Shown: positions 10,832 through 19,487 of the stretch, piece by piece
Position numbering within the stretch: position 1 is the first letter of the stretch
Layout: every line of letters begins with the position of its first letter
From: an uncultured Eubacterium sp.
Lineage (GTDB): Bacteria > Bacillota > Clostridia > Lachnospirales > Lachnospiraceae
DNA: 64,000 nucleotides
Assembly (NCBI GenBank): GCA_905235555.1
Contig: CAJOMD010000005.1
Span: 1-64,000, forward strand
Reading direction: 5' to 3'
Translations under genes and position numbers: made by a program
Notes under the pieces: model-generated
Database searches by the model: none
What the model saw: the letters and a program-made list of their open reading frames with translations, nothing else
What the model was told of the DNA's origin: nothing

Positions 10832-10857
10832 AAAAGTCTTGCGAAAGCAAGACTTTT
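10832..10857 (+). terminator. Intrinsic terminator (riboswitch expression platform)
   Basis: AAAAGTCTTGC-gaa-AGCAAGACTTTT hairpin followed by T-rich run, just upstream of CDS. Confidence 0.8.
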
Positions 10858-10882
10858 AATTTTATACATGGAGGAATATAAA

Positions 10883-11950
10883 ATGAAGAAAATTTTTAGT
10901 ATGGTTTGTGCTATTGCACTAGCGCTAACTTTGGTTTTTACACCGGTTAATACTCAAGCAGCTACTGCTAAGAGCGTTTACTTTACAGTGGAAAAACTAA
11001 CTATTGGACAGGGGCTTTTAGTTCAGCCTACAAAGGTTGAGATAAAAGATGGAGATACTGTACAGAAAGTATTTGAAAAAGTTATGAAGGATGCTGGATA
11101 TGAATTTAGTGCAGATAATTCATATGGATTTTATTTAACTGGAATTAAAAAAGCTGATAGCGGCAAAATTAATATTCCTAAGCAAATCTCAAATATGCCA
11201 GATTATGTAAGCAGTTACGAATGGGATGGAAAAACATACTCTACAACATATGTTGCACCATCAAACGAACATAACGATGGCAATGCTAGCGCACCAGATT
11301 TAAATCAGTATGCATACAACGCTATGGCTGGTTGGATGTTTATGGTAAATAATAAAGGAACAGCTGAAGGTGCTGACAAAACATTGGTTAATGATGGTGA
11401 TGTGATTAGACTTCACTTCTCAGTATTTGGCTGGGGCGATGATGTGGGAATCGGATTTAGTGATTCTAACCTAAAACTCGCTAATAAAGATGAGTTGGTT
11501 AAAAAGATTGCTAATGTAAAAGACGATCAAGTTTATATGAGTATTGCTGCTGCCAAGAAAGCATACGAAAATGGCGTGAAAGTTCTTGAGAAGTTTGATG
11601 CCACAGACGCAGAAGTTAGTACAGCGGTAAATGCTATTGCAAAATATGATAAGCCAGCAGAAGTAAAACTAGCAAGAGCTCAAATTAAAAGCATCAAAAA
11701 CATCAAAGGCAAAAAAGCAAAGATTACTGTTAAGAAAGTAAAAGATGCAACCGGATATGTTTTCAAATACTCAAAATACAAGAGCTTCAAAAAAGCAAAG
11801 AAGAAAACTACAAAGAAATTAACTATCACAACTAAGAAGTTTAAGAAAAAACAAAAATGTTATGCCAAGGTTCAGGCGTACAAGACAGTGAATGGCGTTA
11901 AACACTTTGGCAAGTGGAGCAAGGTTAAGAAAGTCAAAATCAAAAAATAA
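10883..11950 (+). CDS. Secreted DUF4430 (transcobalamin-C-like) protein with C-terminal Lys-rich module
   Basis: Signal peptide 'MKKIFSMVCAIALALTLVFTPVNTQA'; DUF4430-like 'VEIKDGDTVQKVFEKVM...GWMFMVNNKG...VNDGDVIRLHFSVFGWGDD'; RBS GGAGG before ATG 10883 (ORF track starts at 10868). Confidence 0.75.
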   Translation: MKKIFSMVCAIALALTLVFTPVNTQAATAKSVYFTVEKLTIGQGLLVQPTKVEIKDGDTVQKVFEKVMKDAGYEFSADNSYGFYLTGIKKADSGKINIPKQISNMPDYVSSYEWDGKTYSTTYVAPSNEHNDGNASAPDLNQYAYNAMAGWMFMVNNKGTAEGADKTLVNDGDVIRLHFSVFGWGDDVGIGFSDSNLKLANKDELVKKIANVKDDQVYMSIAAAKKAYENGVKVLEKFDATDAEVSTAVNAIAKYDKPAEVKLARAQIKSIKNIKGKKAKITVKKVKDATGYVFKYSKYKSFKKAKKKTTKKLTITTKKFKKKQKCYAKVQAYKTVNGVKHFGKWSKVKKVKIKK

Positions 11951-11955
11951 CAGTA

Positions 11956-13251
11956 ATGAAAAACGACATCATTAAAAGATTATTTATTATATGTTTAGCA
12001 TTGGCAGTAGTTCTTCCAGGAACTGCTGTTAATGCTAATATTACATTGTCAAAGAGTGAGACTTCGAAATATATAAACGCGATTTCTGTAAGACAAATGA
12101 AAGAAGTAAAAAATCCATCACATAGCTCGGCAGGAGGAGAGTGGACAGTGATGGGGCTTGCTAGAGCAGGTAAAATTACAAACAGTTACAAAAACATATA
12201 TAAAAAGAATTTGAAGAAGACCCTAGATAGTCAAAAAGGTGAGCTATCTAAAAATGCTTTCACAGAATATTCTCGAACTGTAATTGCGCTTACATCCATA
12301 GGTGAAAATCCATACAACTTTTATGGATATGATGTGATTAGCCCATTGGCTGAGGCCGACAATGTTATGAAGCAAGGAATGAATGGACTTGTGTATGCAC
12401 TTATTGCTTTAGAGTGTGGGAATTACAATAATGTTAAACCTCGAAACGGATACGACGGCAAAGTAGGAAACATAGAAAAATACAAAAACTCACTAGTTAG
12501 CTCTGCACTACCAAATGGAGGGTGGGCTTTATTTGGCAAAAAGGCTGATGTTGATATGACAGCTATTGCTATTCAGGCACTTGCTCCATTTTACAAAGAG
12601 AGCAAAGTGAAAAACGCGATAGATGAAGGGCTAAAAGTAATATCAAGCAAGCAAAAAGATACTGGCGGATTTGAAACAATGGGAAATGAAAACTGTGAGA
12701 GTGCCAGTCAGGTTCTTACAGCGTTATCTTCGCTTAAGATTAGTATTAAAGACAAAAGATTTGTGAAGAAAAAACATACAGTGCTAGACTCACTTATGAG
12801 TTATTATCACAATGGCGGTTTTAGACATCTAAAAGGCGGATTGATTAATCAGATGGCAACAGACCAGGCACTATATGCTTTGGTTGCTTACAGAAATACT
12901 TTGGAAAACGACCCGCCACTTTTCAATATGAAAAAAGTGGCTGTTAAGAAAAAAGCGAGAAAGCCTGCGTCAAAGAAAAGCAAAACAAAAATTAAGACAA
13001 CAATAGCTGTTAAAAATGGCGAACAAATAAATACAGAAACACAGACAAAGAAAAAGAAAAATAAAAATAAAAGTAACCAAATTAAAAGTAAGCCTACGTC
13101 TGTAAAAACTGCTGAGACCACTACTGCACAAGATGAAAAATCAAAAGAAGATAAGGCGAGTCCTGTTTGGTTTTGGATAGGATTAGCAGTGGTCTTTGCC
13201 GGAGGCGTAGCATTTGCTATTTATAAAAAGGTAGGAAGACAAGATGTTTAG
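11956..13251 (+). CDS. Exported prenyltransferase/squalene-oxidase-repeat-like alpha/alpha-toroid protein, C-terminal TM anchor
   Basis: Signal peptide; repeats 'GGWALFGKKADVDMTAIAIQALAPF', 'DTGGFETMGNENCESASQVLTAL', 'GGFRHLKGGLINQMATDQALYALVAY'; K/T-rich linker and TM 'WFWIGLAVVFAGGVAFAIYKK'. Confidence 0.78.
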   Translation: MKNDIIKRLFIICLALAVVLPGTAVNANITLSKSETSKYINAISVRQMKEVKNPSHSSAGGEWTVMGLARAGKITNSYKNIYKKNLKKTLDSQKGELSKNAFTEYSRTVIALTSIGENPYNFYGYDVISPLAEADNVMKQGMNGLVYALIALECGNYNNVKPRNGYDGKVGNIEKYKNSLVSSALPNGGWALFGKKADVDMTAIAIQALAPFYKESKVKNAIDEGLKVISSKQKDTGGFETMGNENCESASQVLTALSSLKISIKDKRFVKKKHTVLDSLMSYYHNGGFRHLKGGLINQMATDQALYALVAYRNTLENDPPLFNMKKVAVKKKARKPASKKSKTKIKTTIAVKNGEQINTETQTKKKKNKNKSNQIKSKPTSVKTAETTTAQDEKSKEDKASPVWFWIGLAVVFAGGVAFAIYKKVGRQDV

Positions 13252-13741
13252 AAATAACAGAGCAGCTAGAATTATTTTTCCACTTATTATTATTGCGCTT
13301 TTAGTGGCAGTGATGGAATTTGTGGACTTTAAAAAGGAAGAAAAGAAAGATGTAATTATTGGTAAGTGCAGCGTATCGATTGATTGTAAAACTGTACTTA
13401 AAAATAAAGATATTTTAGATTTGGAACTGAGAGACAAAGTTCCTAAAGATGGAGTTATCTTAAAAAAGACAAAAGTGGACCTTCACAAGGGAGACACTGC
13501 GTATGATATTTTGCGAAAAATAACAAAAGACAAAAATATTTCTATGGAAAGCAATGATACTGCCGGAAATAAATATGTAAAAGGAATAGATAATTTTTAC
13601 GAGTTCAGTTGCGGACCTGAATCAGGTTGGCTTTACCAGGTGAATGGCAAAAAGCCCAACAAGAGTTCGAGTGAATATAAAGTAAAAAGAAACGATATAA
13701 TTGCGTGGAAATTTACTTGCAAAAAAGGTGATGTAAAATAA
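13244..13741 (+). CDS. Membrane-anchored DUF4430 domain protein
   Basis: N-terminal TM anchor; 'KVDLHKGDTAYDILRKI...FSCGPESGWLYQVNGKKPNKSSSEYKVKRNDIIAWKFT' typical of the DUF4430/transcobalamin-like C-terminal fold. Confidence 0.82.
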   Translation: MFRNNRAARIIFPLIIIALLVAVMEFVDFKKEEKKDVIIGKCSVSIDCKTVLKNKDILDLELRDKVPKDGVILKKTKVDLHKGDTAYDILRKITKDKNISMESNDTAGNKYVKGIDNFYEFSCGPESGWLYQVNGKKPNKSSSEYKVKRNDIIAWKFTCKKGDVK

Positions 13742-13745
13742 AGCG

Positions 13746-14606
13746 ATGAAAGACGAGTTTGGGAGATTTCATCCCATATCAAATTTAATATTTTTTATCG
13801 CGGTCATAGCATTCTCGACATTTTGGATGCAGGCTGGAATGATAGCCGTGTCGTTTGTGTGCGCCACGGTTTATTATTTTATGCTTAAAAAAAGAGAGGG
13901 CATCAAATATTTTTTGATGGTCTGTGTGGCGATGGTTACTGCTTCCATAATAAATCCACTGTTTTCTCACAGAGGAGAAACAGTACTGTTTAGGCTCCCC
14001 ACGGGAAATCCAGTGACGGTAGAATCCATCATATTTGGACTTTTGGCGGGAATCATCTTGGGTGAAGTTCTTTTGTGGTTTTCAATGTTTAACAATGTGA
14101 TGGAGGACGACAAATGGACAGCAACCATTGGAAAGATAGCACCCACTATATCAATGATTATAACGATGGTATTAAGGTTTGTTCCAAAGTATACAAAGTT
14201 TACTAAAAAGACTAGGGACATTCAAATGGCCAATGGATTTAATAGCGGGAAAAAACTTAAAAACGAAATGCAAGTGTATTCCATTACAGTTACTTGGGCC
14301 TTGGAGACATCAATAGACACAGCTGATTCCATGAGAGCAAGAGGTTATGGAAGTAAGAAGAGAACAAACTATCACAATTATAAATTTGAATTAAGAGATT
14401 TGGCGTTTGTTTTGTGGGTGATAGCACTTAGCGCAATTATTTTGTATATGGCAAATGTGGATAAAATTCACACATTCTTTTATCCAACGCTTAGAAACAA
14501 AGAATCTATAGTAGTTTTAGTGGCATATATTATTCTTTGCCTCACACCAATATTAATCAACATATGGGAGACAATAAGATGGCATTTATTGAGATCAAAA
14601 ATCTAA
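13746..14606 (+). CDS. ecfT: ECF transporter transmembrane component EcfT
   Basis: 'TRDIQMANGFNSG' and 'SMRARGYG' coupling motifs, multi-TM; next to EcfA and S genes. Confidence 0.88.
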   Translation: MKDEFGRFHPISNLIFFIAVIAFSTFWMQAGMIAVSFVCATVYYFMLKKREGIKYFLMVCVAMVTASIINPLFSHRGETVLFRLPTGNPVTVESIIFGLLAGIILGEVLLWFSMFNNVMEDDKWTATIGKIAPTISMIITMVLRFVPKYTKFTKKTRDIQMANGFNSGKKLKNEMQVYSITVTWALETSIDTADSMRARGYGSKKRTNYHNYKFELRDLAFVLWVIALSAIILYMANVDKIHTFFYPTLRNKESIVVLVAYIILCLTPILINIWETIRWHLLRSKI

Positions 14607-15907
14607 CATTTAAATATCCACAAAGTGAAAGAGAAGTTCTCTCCGGAATAAATTTGAATGTTGAAAAGGGAGAGATTGTGGTGGTGTGCGGAAAAACGGG
14701 AAGTGGAAAGAGCACACTACTAAGACATTTAAAAAAAGAAATAGCTCCAGCGGGAAAACTGAGTGGAGAAATAAATTTTGACACAGAAAAAATTGGATTT
14801 GTGTTTCAGAATCCAGAACATCAGATAGTGACCGACAAAGTATATAGCGAATTGGCTTTTGCTCTAGAAAATGAGGGAGTGTCTACAGATGAGATTAAAC
14901 TACGCGTAGCAGAAATATCAGAGTACTTTGGTATTACAGATTGGTACTTCAAAAAAGTGGATGAGTTGTCCGGAGGACAAAAACAGATTTTAAATTTGGC
15001 TTCAGCCATGGTAGCAAATCCTAATGTTTTAATTTTAGATGAGCCCATTGCTATGTTAGATCCGATAGCAAAAGAGACACTGCTTCATCTACTTGGAAGA
15101 ATCAATAGAGATTTTGAGACTACAATCATTATGGCTGAGCACGATGTGAAGAAAGTATCATACCTGGCAGACAGAATTGTGTCAATAAGGGATGGAAAAG
15201 TATCAAGCGATGTTAATGAGTGGTTAAAAGATGAAGAGATTAAAATCAAACCATCAGAGAATAACCAGAACACATCATTAGAGTGCAAAAATGTTTGGTT
15301 TAGATATCATAAAAATGACCCAGATGTATTAAGAGGTCTTACTTTTAATATAAATGAGGGCGAGACTTTCTGTATGCTAGGAGGAAATGGAACTGGAAAG
15401 ACCACAGCGTTGCTTACAATAAGTAAAGTGATTAAAGCTTACAGAGGAAAGGTAAAGACTGATAAAAAGATTGGGATAATGCCTCAAGATGCAAAACAAC
15501 TATTCTGTTTTGAGACAGTGAGAGAAGAGCTGGACAGTGTATACAATGATGAGAACAGTAAAAATGAAATGGTAAGGATGATGGGACTAGAAGAGTTGCT
15601 CGAAACACACCCGTATGATTTGAGTGGTGGAGAGCAAGAAAAACTTGGAATAGCTAAAGTGATTGCAACAAACCCAGACATTATTCTTTTAGATGAACCA
15701 ACAAAGGGATTGGATGTTTTTCTTAAAAAAGAAATTGCTAGTTTGTTTGAAGAATTAAAGAAACAGGGAAAAACTATAGTGGTAGTTACTCATGATATAG
15801 ATTTTTGCAAGAGAGTGGCAGACAGATGTGGACTATTTGCCCAGGGTGAATTAATAGGTGTAAATTCCACAGAGATATTTTTTAACAATATGAAATTTTA
15901 TAAATAA
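14579..15907 (+). CDS. ECF transporter ATPase, fused double ABC domain (EcfA-EcfA')
   Basis: Two Walker A (GKTGSGKST, GGNGTGKTT), two signature motifs (LSGGQKQ, LSGGEQEK), two Walker B; start at ATG 14579. Confidence 0.92.
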   Translation: MAFIEIKNLTFKYPQSEREVLSGINLNVEKGEIVVVCGKTGSGKSTLLRHLKKEIAPAGKLSGEINFDTEKIGFVFQNPEHQIVTDKVYSELAFALENEGVSTDEIKLRVAEISEYFGITDWYFKKVDELSGGQKQILNLASAMVANPNVLILDEPIAMLDPIAKETLLHLLGRINRDFETTIIMAEHDVKKVSYLADRIVSIRDGKVSSDVNEWLKDEEIKIKPSENNQNTSLECKNVWFRYHKNDPDVLRGLTFNINEGETFCMLGGNGTGKTTALLTISKVIKAYRGKVKTDKKIGIMPQDAKQLFCFETVREELDSVYNDENSKNEMVRMMGLEELLETHPYDLSGGEQEKLGIAKVIATNPDIILLDEPTKGLDVFLKKEIASLFEELKKQGKTIVVVTHDIDFCKRVADRCGLFAQGELIGVNSTEIFFNNMKFYK

Positions 15908-15912
15908 GAATT

Positions 15913-16575
15913 ATGAGAAGTTTTACAGGAAACGAACTTAATAGTATGTTTGGCGACAGACTATATTTGATAGTGTCGGTGGCATTGATAGTGATAGCTA
16001 TCTTTGTTTTTGTGAGAAGTTTTGAACGAAAGAAGCCTGGCACAAAGGATGTAGTTATGCTTTCTGTAATGGTTAGCCTAGCGGTGGTGGGCAGGCTGGC
16101 ATTTTTTATGATACCTCAGTTTAAACCTTGCGCGGCAATAGTTATTATTTCAGGAATAATGCTAGGCAAGCAGTCAGGCTTTTTGTGTGGAGTGCTGACA
16201 GCATTCATCTCGGACTTATTCTTTGGAATGGGACCTTGGACAGTGTGGCAGATGATAGCTTTCGGTTTAATAGGTATTTTATCGGCAATCATTTTTAGTG
16301 ATGAGAGAATAGAAAAGATGGGGAATTTTAGCAAACTAATTCTTTGTTGCTATGGATTTATAGTAACATTTTTTGTCTACGGCATAATAATGGATACAGC
16401 CACGGTGTTTATGATAACTGACAAACCAAAACTGGCGACGTTTGTTGCAACATACTCTGCGGGCATTGTGTTCAATATAATCCACGGTATTTCGACATTT
16501 GTCTTTTTATACGTGATGGCAAATCCATTGTGCAAAAAAATTAAGAGAGTTTTGGTTAAATACGGAAATAGATAG
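15913..16575 (+). CDS. ECF transporter S component (predicted cobalamin-specific)
   Basis: Six-TM S-component features 'MLSVMVSLAVVGRLAFFMIPQFKPCAAIVIISG...GFLCGVLTAFISDLFFGMGPWTVWQMIAFGLIG'; operon with B12 riboswitch. Specificity is inferred. Confidence 0.82.
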   Translation: MRSFTGNELNSMFGDRLYLIVSVALIVIAIFVFVRSFERKKPGTKDVVMLSVMVSLAVVGRLAFFMIPQFKPCAAIVIISGIMLGKQSGFLCGVLTAFISDLFFGMGPWTVWQMIAFGLIGILSAIIFSDERIEKMGNFSKLILCCYGFIVTFFVYGIIMDTATVFMITDKPKLATFVATYSAGIVFNIIHGISTFVFLYVMANPLCKKIKRVLVKYGNR

Positions 16576-16650
16576 TCGTTTTGCGACATTTTATGAGATA
16601 TGGAATGTTGTACATTCCGCGTTGAAGAAAAAGAAATTTATAATATAAAA

Positions 16651-16757
16651 AGCCTTTGTATATACGACTAATCTAAAGAGGGGTAGAGATGGGCTTATAT
16701 TAAAAGGCGGCAACCCAATGCGGACCAAATTAACGTTTGGTCCGTTTTATTTTTCCC
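16651..16757 (+). ncRNA. Unassigned structured leader RNA / attenuator
   Basis: GCCTTT (16652-16657) pairs with AAAGGC (16703-16708); 'GGCGGCAACCC' segment; followed directly by an intrinsic terminator. Confidence 0.5.
16721..16755 (+). terminator. Intrinsic terminator
   Basis: CGGACCAAA-ttaacg-TTTGGTCCG followed by TTTTATTTTT. Confidence 0.88.
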
Positions 16758-16809
16758 ATAAAATATGGTAAAATTGTCTCTAGAGTATGCGAAAGTAAGG
16801 GAGGTTACT

Positions 16810-17073
16810 ATGGTACATAAAAATATCATTATTGATGTAGCAGATGGAATTAGACTACATGAAGCGGCTAATATTGCAAGAGAAATGGAAAATATGGATT
16901 GCTCATGTGAACTAATTTATGGGGATAAAAGACTTAATGCAAAGAGTCAGATTAGTATTATTTCTGCTGGCATCAAAAAAGGATCAGAAGTAACTTTTGA
17001 ATGCGATGGGGATGATGAAGAAAAAGCTTTAGCAAAGTTAGTGGAGATGGCTAGCGAAGGCTTTAAAAAGTAA
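16810..17073 (+). CDS. HPr-family (Crh-like) protein
   Basis: Ungapped alignment to HPr: 'DGIRLHEAANIA...RLNAKSQISIISAGIKKGSEVTFECDGDDEEKAL'; Ser46 present, His15 absent; start chosen after GGAGG. Confidence 0.82.
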   Translation: MVHKNIIIDVADGIRLHEAANIAREMENMDCSCELIYGDKRLNAKSQISIISAGIKKGSEVTFECDGDDEEKALAKLVEMASEGFKK

Positions 17074-17130
17074 GACCTTTTTACAGGTCTGATAATAAAA
17101 AAACTAGTTTAATTAACTAAGGAGATAGAG

Positions 17131-18702
17131 ATGAGCAAACCATTTTATTTAACAACAGCTATAGCGTACACATCTGGAAAGCCTCATATTGGTAATACCT
17201 ATGAGGCTATTTTAGCGGACGCTATTGTTAGATTTAAAAGAGAACAAGGTTATGACGTGAGATTCCAGACGGGAACTGACGAGCACGGACAGAAGGTGGA
17301 AGAGAAAGCTGCAGAGCAGGGCGTTACACCTAAGGAGTTTGTGGACGAAGTTTCAGGAGAGATTAAGAGAATCTGGGATTTAATGGGCACAAGTTATGAC
17401 AGATTCATCAGAACTACAGACGAAGATCACGAAAAACAAGTTCAAAAGATTTTTAAGAAACTATATGACCAAGGAGATATCTACAAAGACTCATACGAGG
17501 GACTTTACTGCACTCCTTGTGAATCATTTTGGACTGAAGCACAATTGGTAGACGGAAAATGTCCTGACTGTGGCAGAGAAGTTAAGCCAGCGAAAGAAGA
17601 GGCTTACTTCTTCAGAATGAGCAAATATGCCGATAGGCTTATAGAACATATAAATTCACATCCAGAGTTTATCCAACCGGAGTCTAGAAAGAATGAGATG
17701 ATGAACAACTTCCTTCTTCCAGGACTTCAGGATTTGTGTGTGTCTAGAACATCATTTAAGTGGGGCGTGCCTGTGGACTTTGACCCAGACCACGTTATCT
17801 ATGTGTGGATTGATGCGCTTTCAAACTATATTACAGGACTTGGATACGATGTGGATGGAAATAATGATGAACTATACGAAAAGTATTGGCCAGCAGACGT
17901 GCATTTGATTGGTAAGGATATTTTAAGATTCCATACAATCTATTGGCCAACTATGTTGATGGCTCTCGATCTTCCTTTGCCTAAGCAAGTCTTTGGACAT
18001 CCATGGCTATTACAGGATGGCGGAAAGATGAGCAAGTCTAAAGGCAATACTATTTACGCAGATGACCTAGCCAAATACTTTGGCGTGGATGCTGTTAGAT
18101 ATTTCGTTCTTCACGAGATGCCATTTGAGAATGATGGAAACATCACCTGGGACTTGATGTTAGAGCGCATGAATTCTGATCTTGCAAACACACTAGGTAA
18201 CTTGGTAAACAGAACTATTTCTATGTCAAACAAGTACTTTGACGGAGTGGTTGCCAACAAGAATGCTGTGGACGATATGGATGCTGAGCTAAAGCAGACT
18301 ATTATAGATGCAGCGAAGGAAGCAAACACAAAGATAGATGAACTTAGAGTGGCAGATGCACTAAGTGCTGTAATGTCTATATTTAAGCGTCTAAATAAAT
18401 ATATAGATGAGACAGAACCTTGGGTTCTTGCGAAGGATGAAGAAAAGACAGACAGACTTTCTACTGTTCTTTATAACTTGATTGAGGGTATTAACATAGG
18501 CGCAAGTTTGCTTAAACCATTTATGCCTGAGACAGCTGAAAAGATTCTAACTCAGATAAATGCAGACTTTAGAACGTTTGACGATATGGAAGAATTTGGA
18601 AAGTATGAGTCAGGAAAGAAAGTTACTGATTCACCTGAAATCTTATTTGCAAGAATGAAGATGGATGAACTTATAGAGATGGTGGAAGCAGACGCAGAAT
18701 AA
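17131..18702 (+). CDS. metG: Methionyl-tRNA synthetase (short form)
   Basis: 'FYLTTAIAYTSGKPHIGNTYE', Zn site 'CTPCESFW...CPDCG', 'KMSKSKGN'. Confidence 0.97.
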   Translation: MSKPFYLTTAIAYTSGKPHIGNTYEAILADAIVRFKREQGYDVRFQTGTDEHGQKVEEKAAEQGVTPKEFVDEVSGEIKRIWDLMGTSYDRFIRTTDEDHEKQVQKIFKKLYDQGDIYKDSYEGLYCTPCESFWTEAQLVDGKCPDCGREVKPAKEEAYFFRMSKYADRLIEHINSHPEFIQPESRKNEMMNNFLLPGLQDLCVSRTSFKWGVPVDFDPDHVIYVWIDALSNYITGLGYDVDGNNDELYEKYWPADVHLIGKDILRFHTIYWPTMLMALDLPLPKQVFGHPWLLQDGGKMSKSKGNTIYADDLAKYFGVDAVRYFVLHEMPFENDGNITWDLMLERMNSDLANTLGNLVNRTISMSNKYFDGVVANKNAVDDMDAELKQTIIDAAKEANTKIDELRVADALSAVMSIFKRLNKYIDETEPWVLAKDEEKTDRLSTVLYNLIEGINIGASLLKPFMPETAEKILTQINADFRTFDDMEEFGKYESGKKVTDSPEILFARMKMDELIEMVEADAE

Positions 18703-18717
18703 CACCTAGGAGAGATT

Positions 18718-19485
18718 ATGATTTTTGATACACATGCTCATTATGACGATGAGAGATATAATGAAGATAGAGAAGAGTTGCTCGGCTCCATGAGAAATCA
18801 TGGAGTCGAGTTTATAGTAAATATAGGCTCGGAAATGGAGACTTGCCATGACACGCTAGATTTAGTAAAGAAGTATGATTTTATGTACGGCGCGCTTGGT
18901 ATTCATCCAGACTGCGTTTATGATTTAACGGACGCGGACTATAAATGGATAGAAGAGCATATCAATGATGATAAGATAGTGGCAGTGGGTGAAATTGGTC
19001 TAGACTATTACCGTGAGTACGATAAGACAGTGCAGAAGGATGCATTCATTCGCCAGATGGATATTGCTAGAAGAAATAACAAGCCTATAGTAGTTCATAG
19101 CCGTGACGCCGCACAGGATACATATGACATTATGAAAGAATACCACGCCGAAGAGTTAGGCGGAGTGGTTCACTGTTTCTCATATTCCATGGAGATGGCG
19201 GAAAAATTTATGGATATGGGATTTTATATTGGAATAGGCGGTGTAGTGACTTTTAAAAATTCGAAGAAGCTACAAGAAGTGGCAAAGAATATGCCTTTGG
19301 AGAGGTTGGTATTAGAGACTGACTGCCCATATCTAGCACCAGATCCACATAGAGGTGAGAGAAACGATTCATCATATATAAACTATGTGGCAGATAAAAT
19401 ATCAGAGATAAGAGGTATAAGCACACAAGAGTTAATAAACATTACCACAGCCAATGCTAAGAGAATGTATAGAATAGAGGATTAA
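18718..19485 (+). CDS. tatD: TatD family DNase
   Basis: 'IFDTHAHYDDERYNEDREELL', 'AVGEIGLDYYREYD', 'VLETDCPYLAPDPHRGERN'. Confidence 0.95.
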   Translation: MIFDTHAHYDDERYNEDREELLGSMRNHGVEFIVNIGSEMETCHDTLDLVKKYDFMYGALGIHPDCVYDLTDADYKWIEEHINDDKIVAVGEIGLDYYREYDKTVQKDAFIRQMDIARRNNKPIVVHSRDAAQDTYDIMKEYHAEELGGVVHCFSYSMEMAEKFMDMGFYIGIGGVVTFKNSKKLQEVAKNMPLERLVLETDCPYLAPDPHRGERNDSSYINYVADKISEIRGISTQELINITTANAKRMYRIED

Positions 19486-19487
19486 TT

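Noticed and set aside
11956-13251. Terpene cyclase/prenyltransferase biosynthetic enzyme
   Set aside because: Signal peptide, C-terminal TM and B12 riboswitch/ECF context argue against a terpenoid role; only the toroid fold is suggested.
16651-16757. Canonical SAM-I riboswitch
   Set aside because: Resembles part of the S-box consensus only; the 3' core (AGGTGCTAAxTCC-like) is not convincing and helix topology differs, so kept as unassigned RNA.
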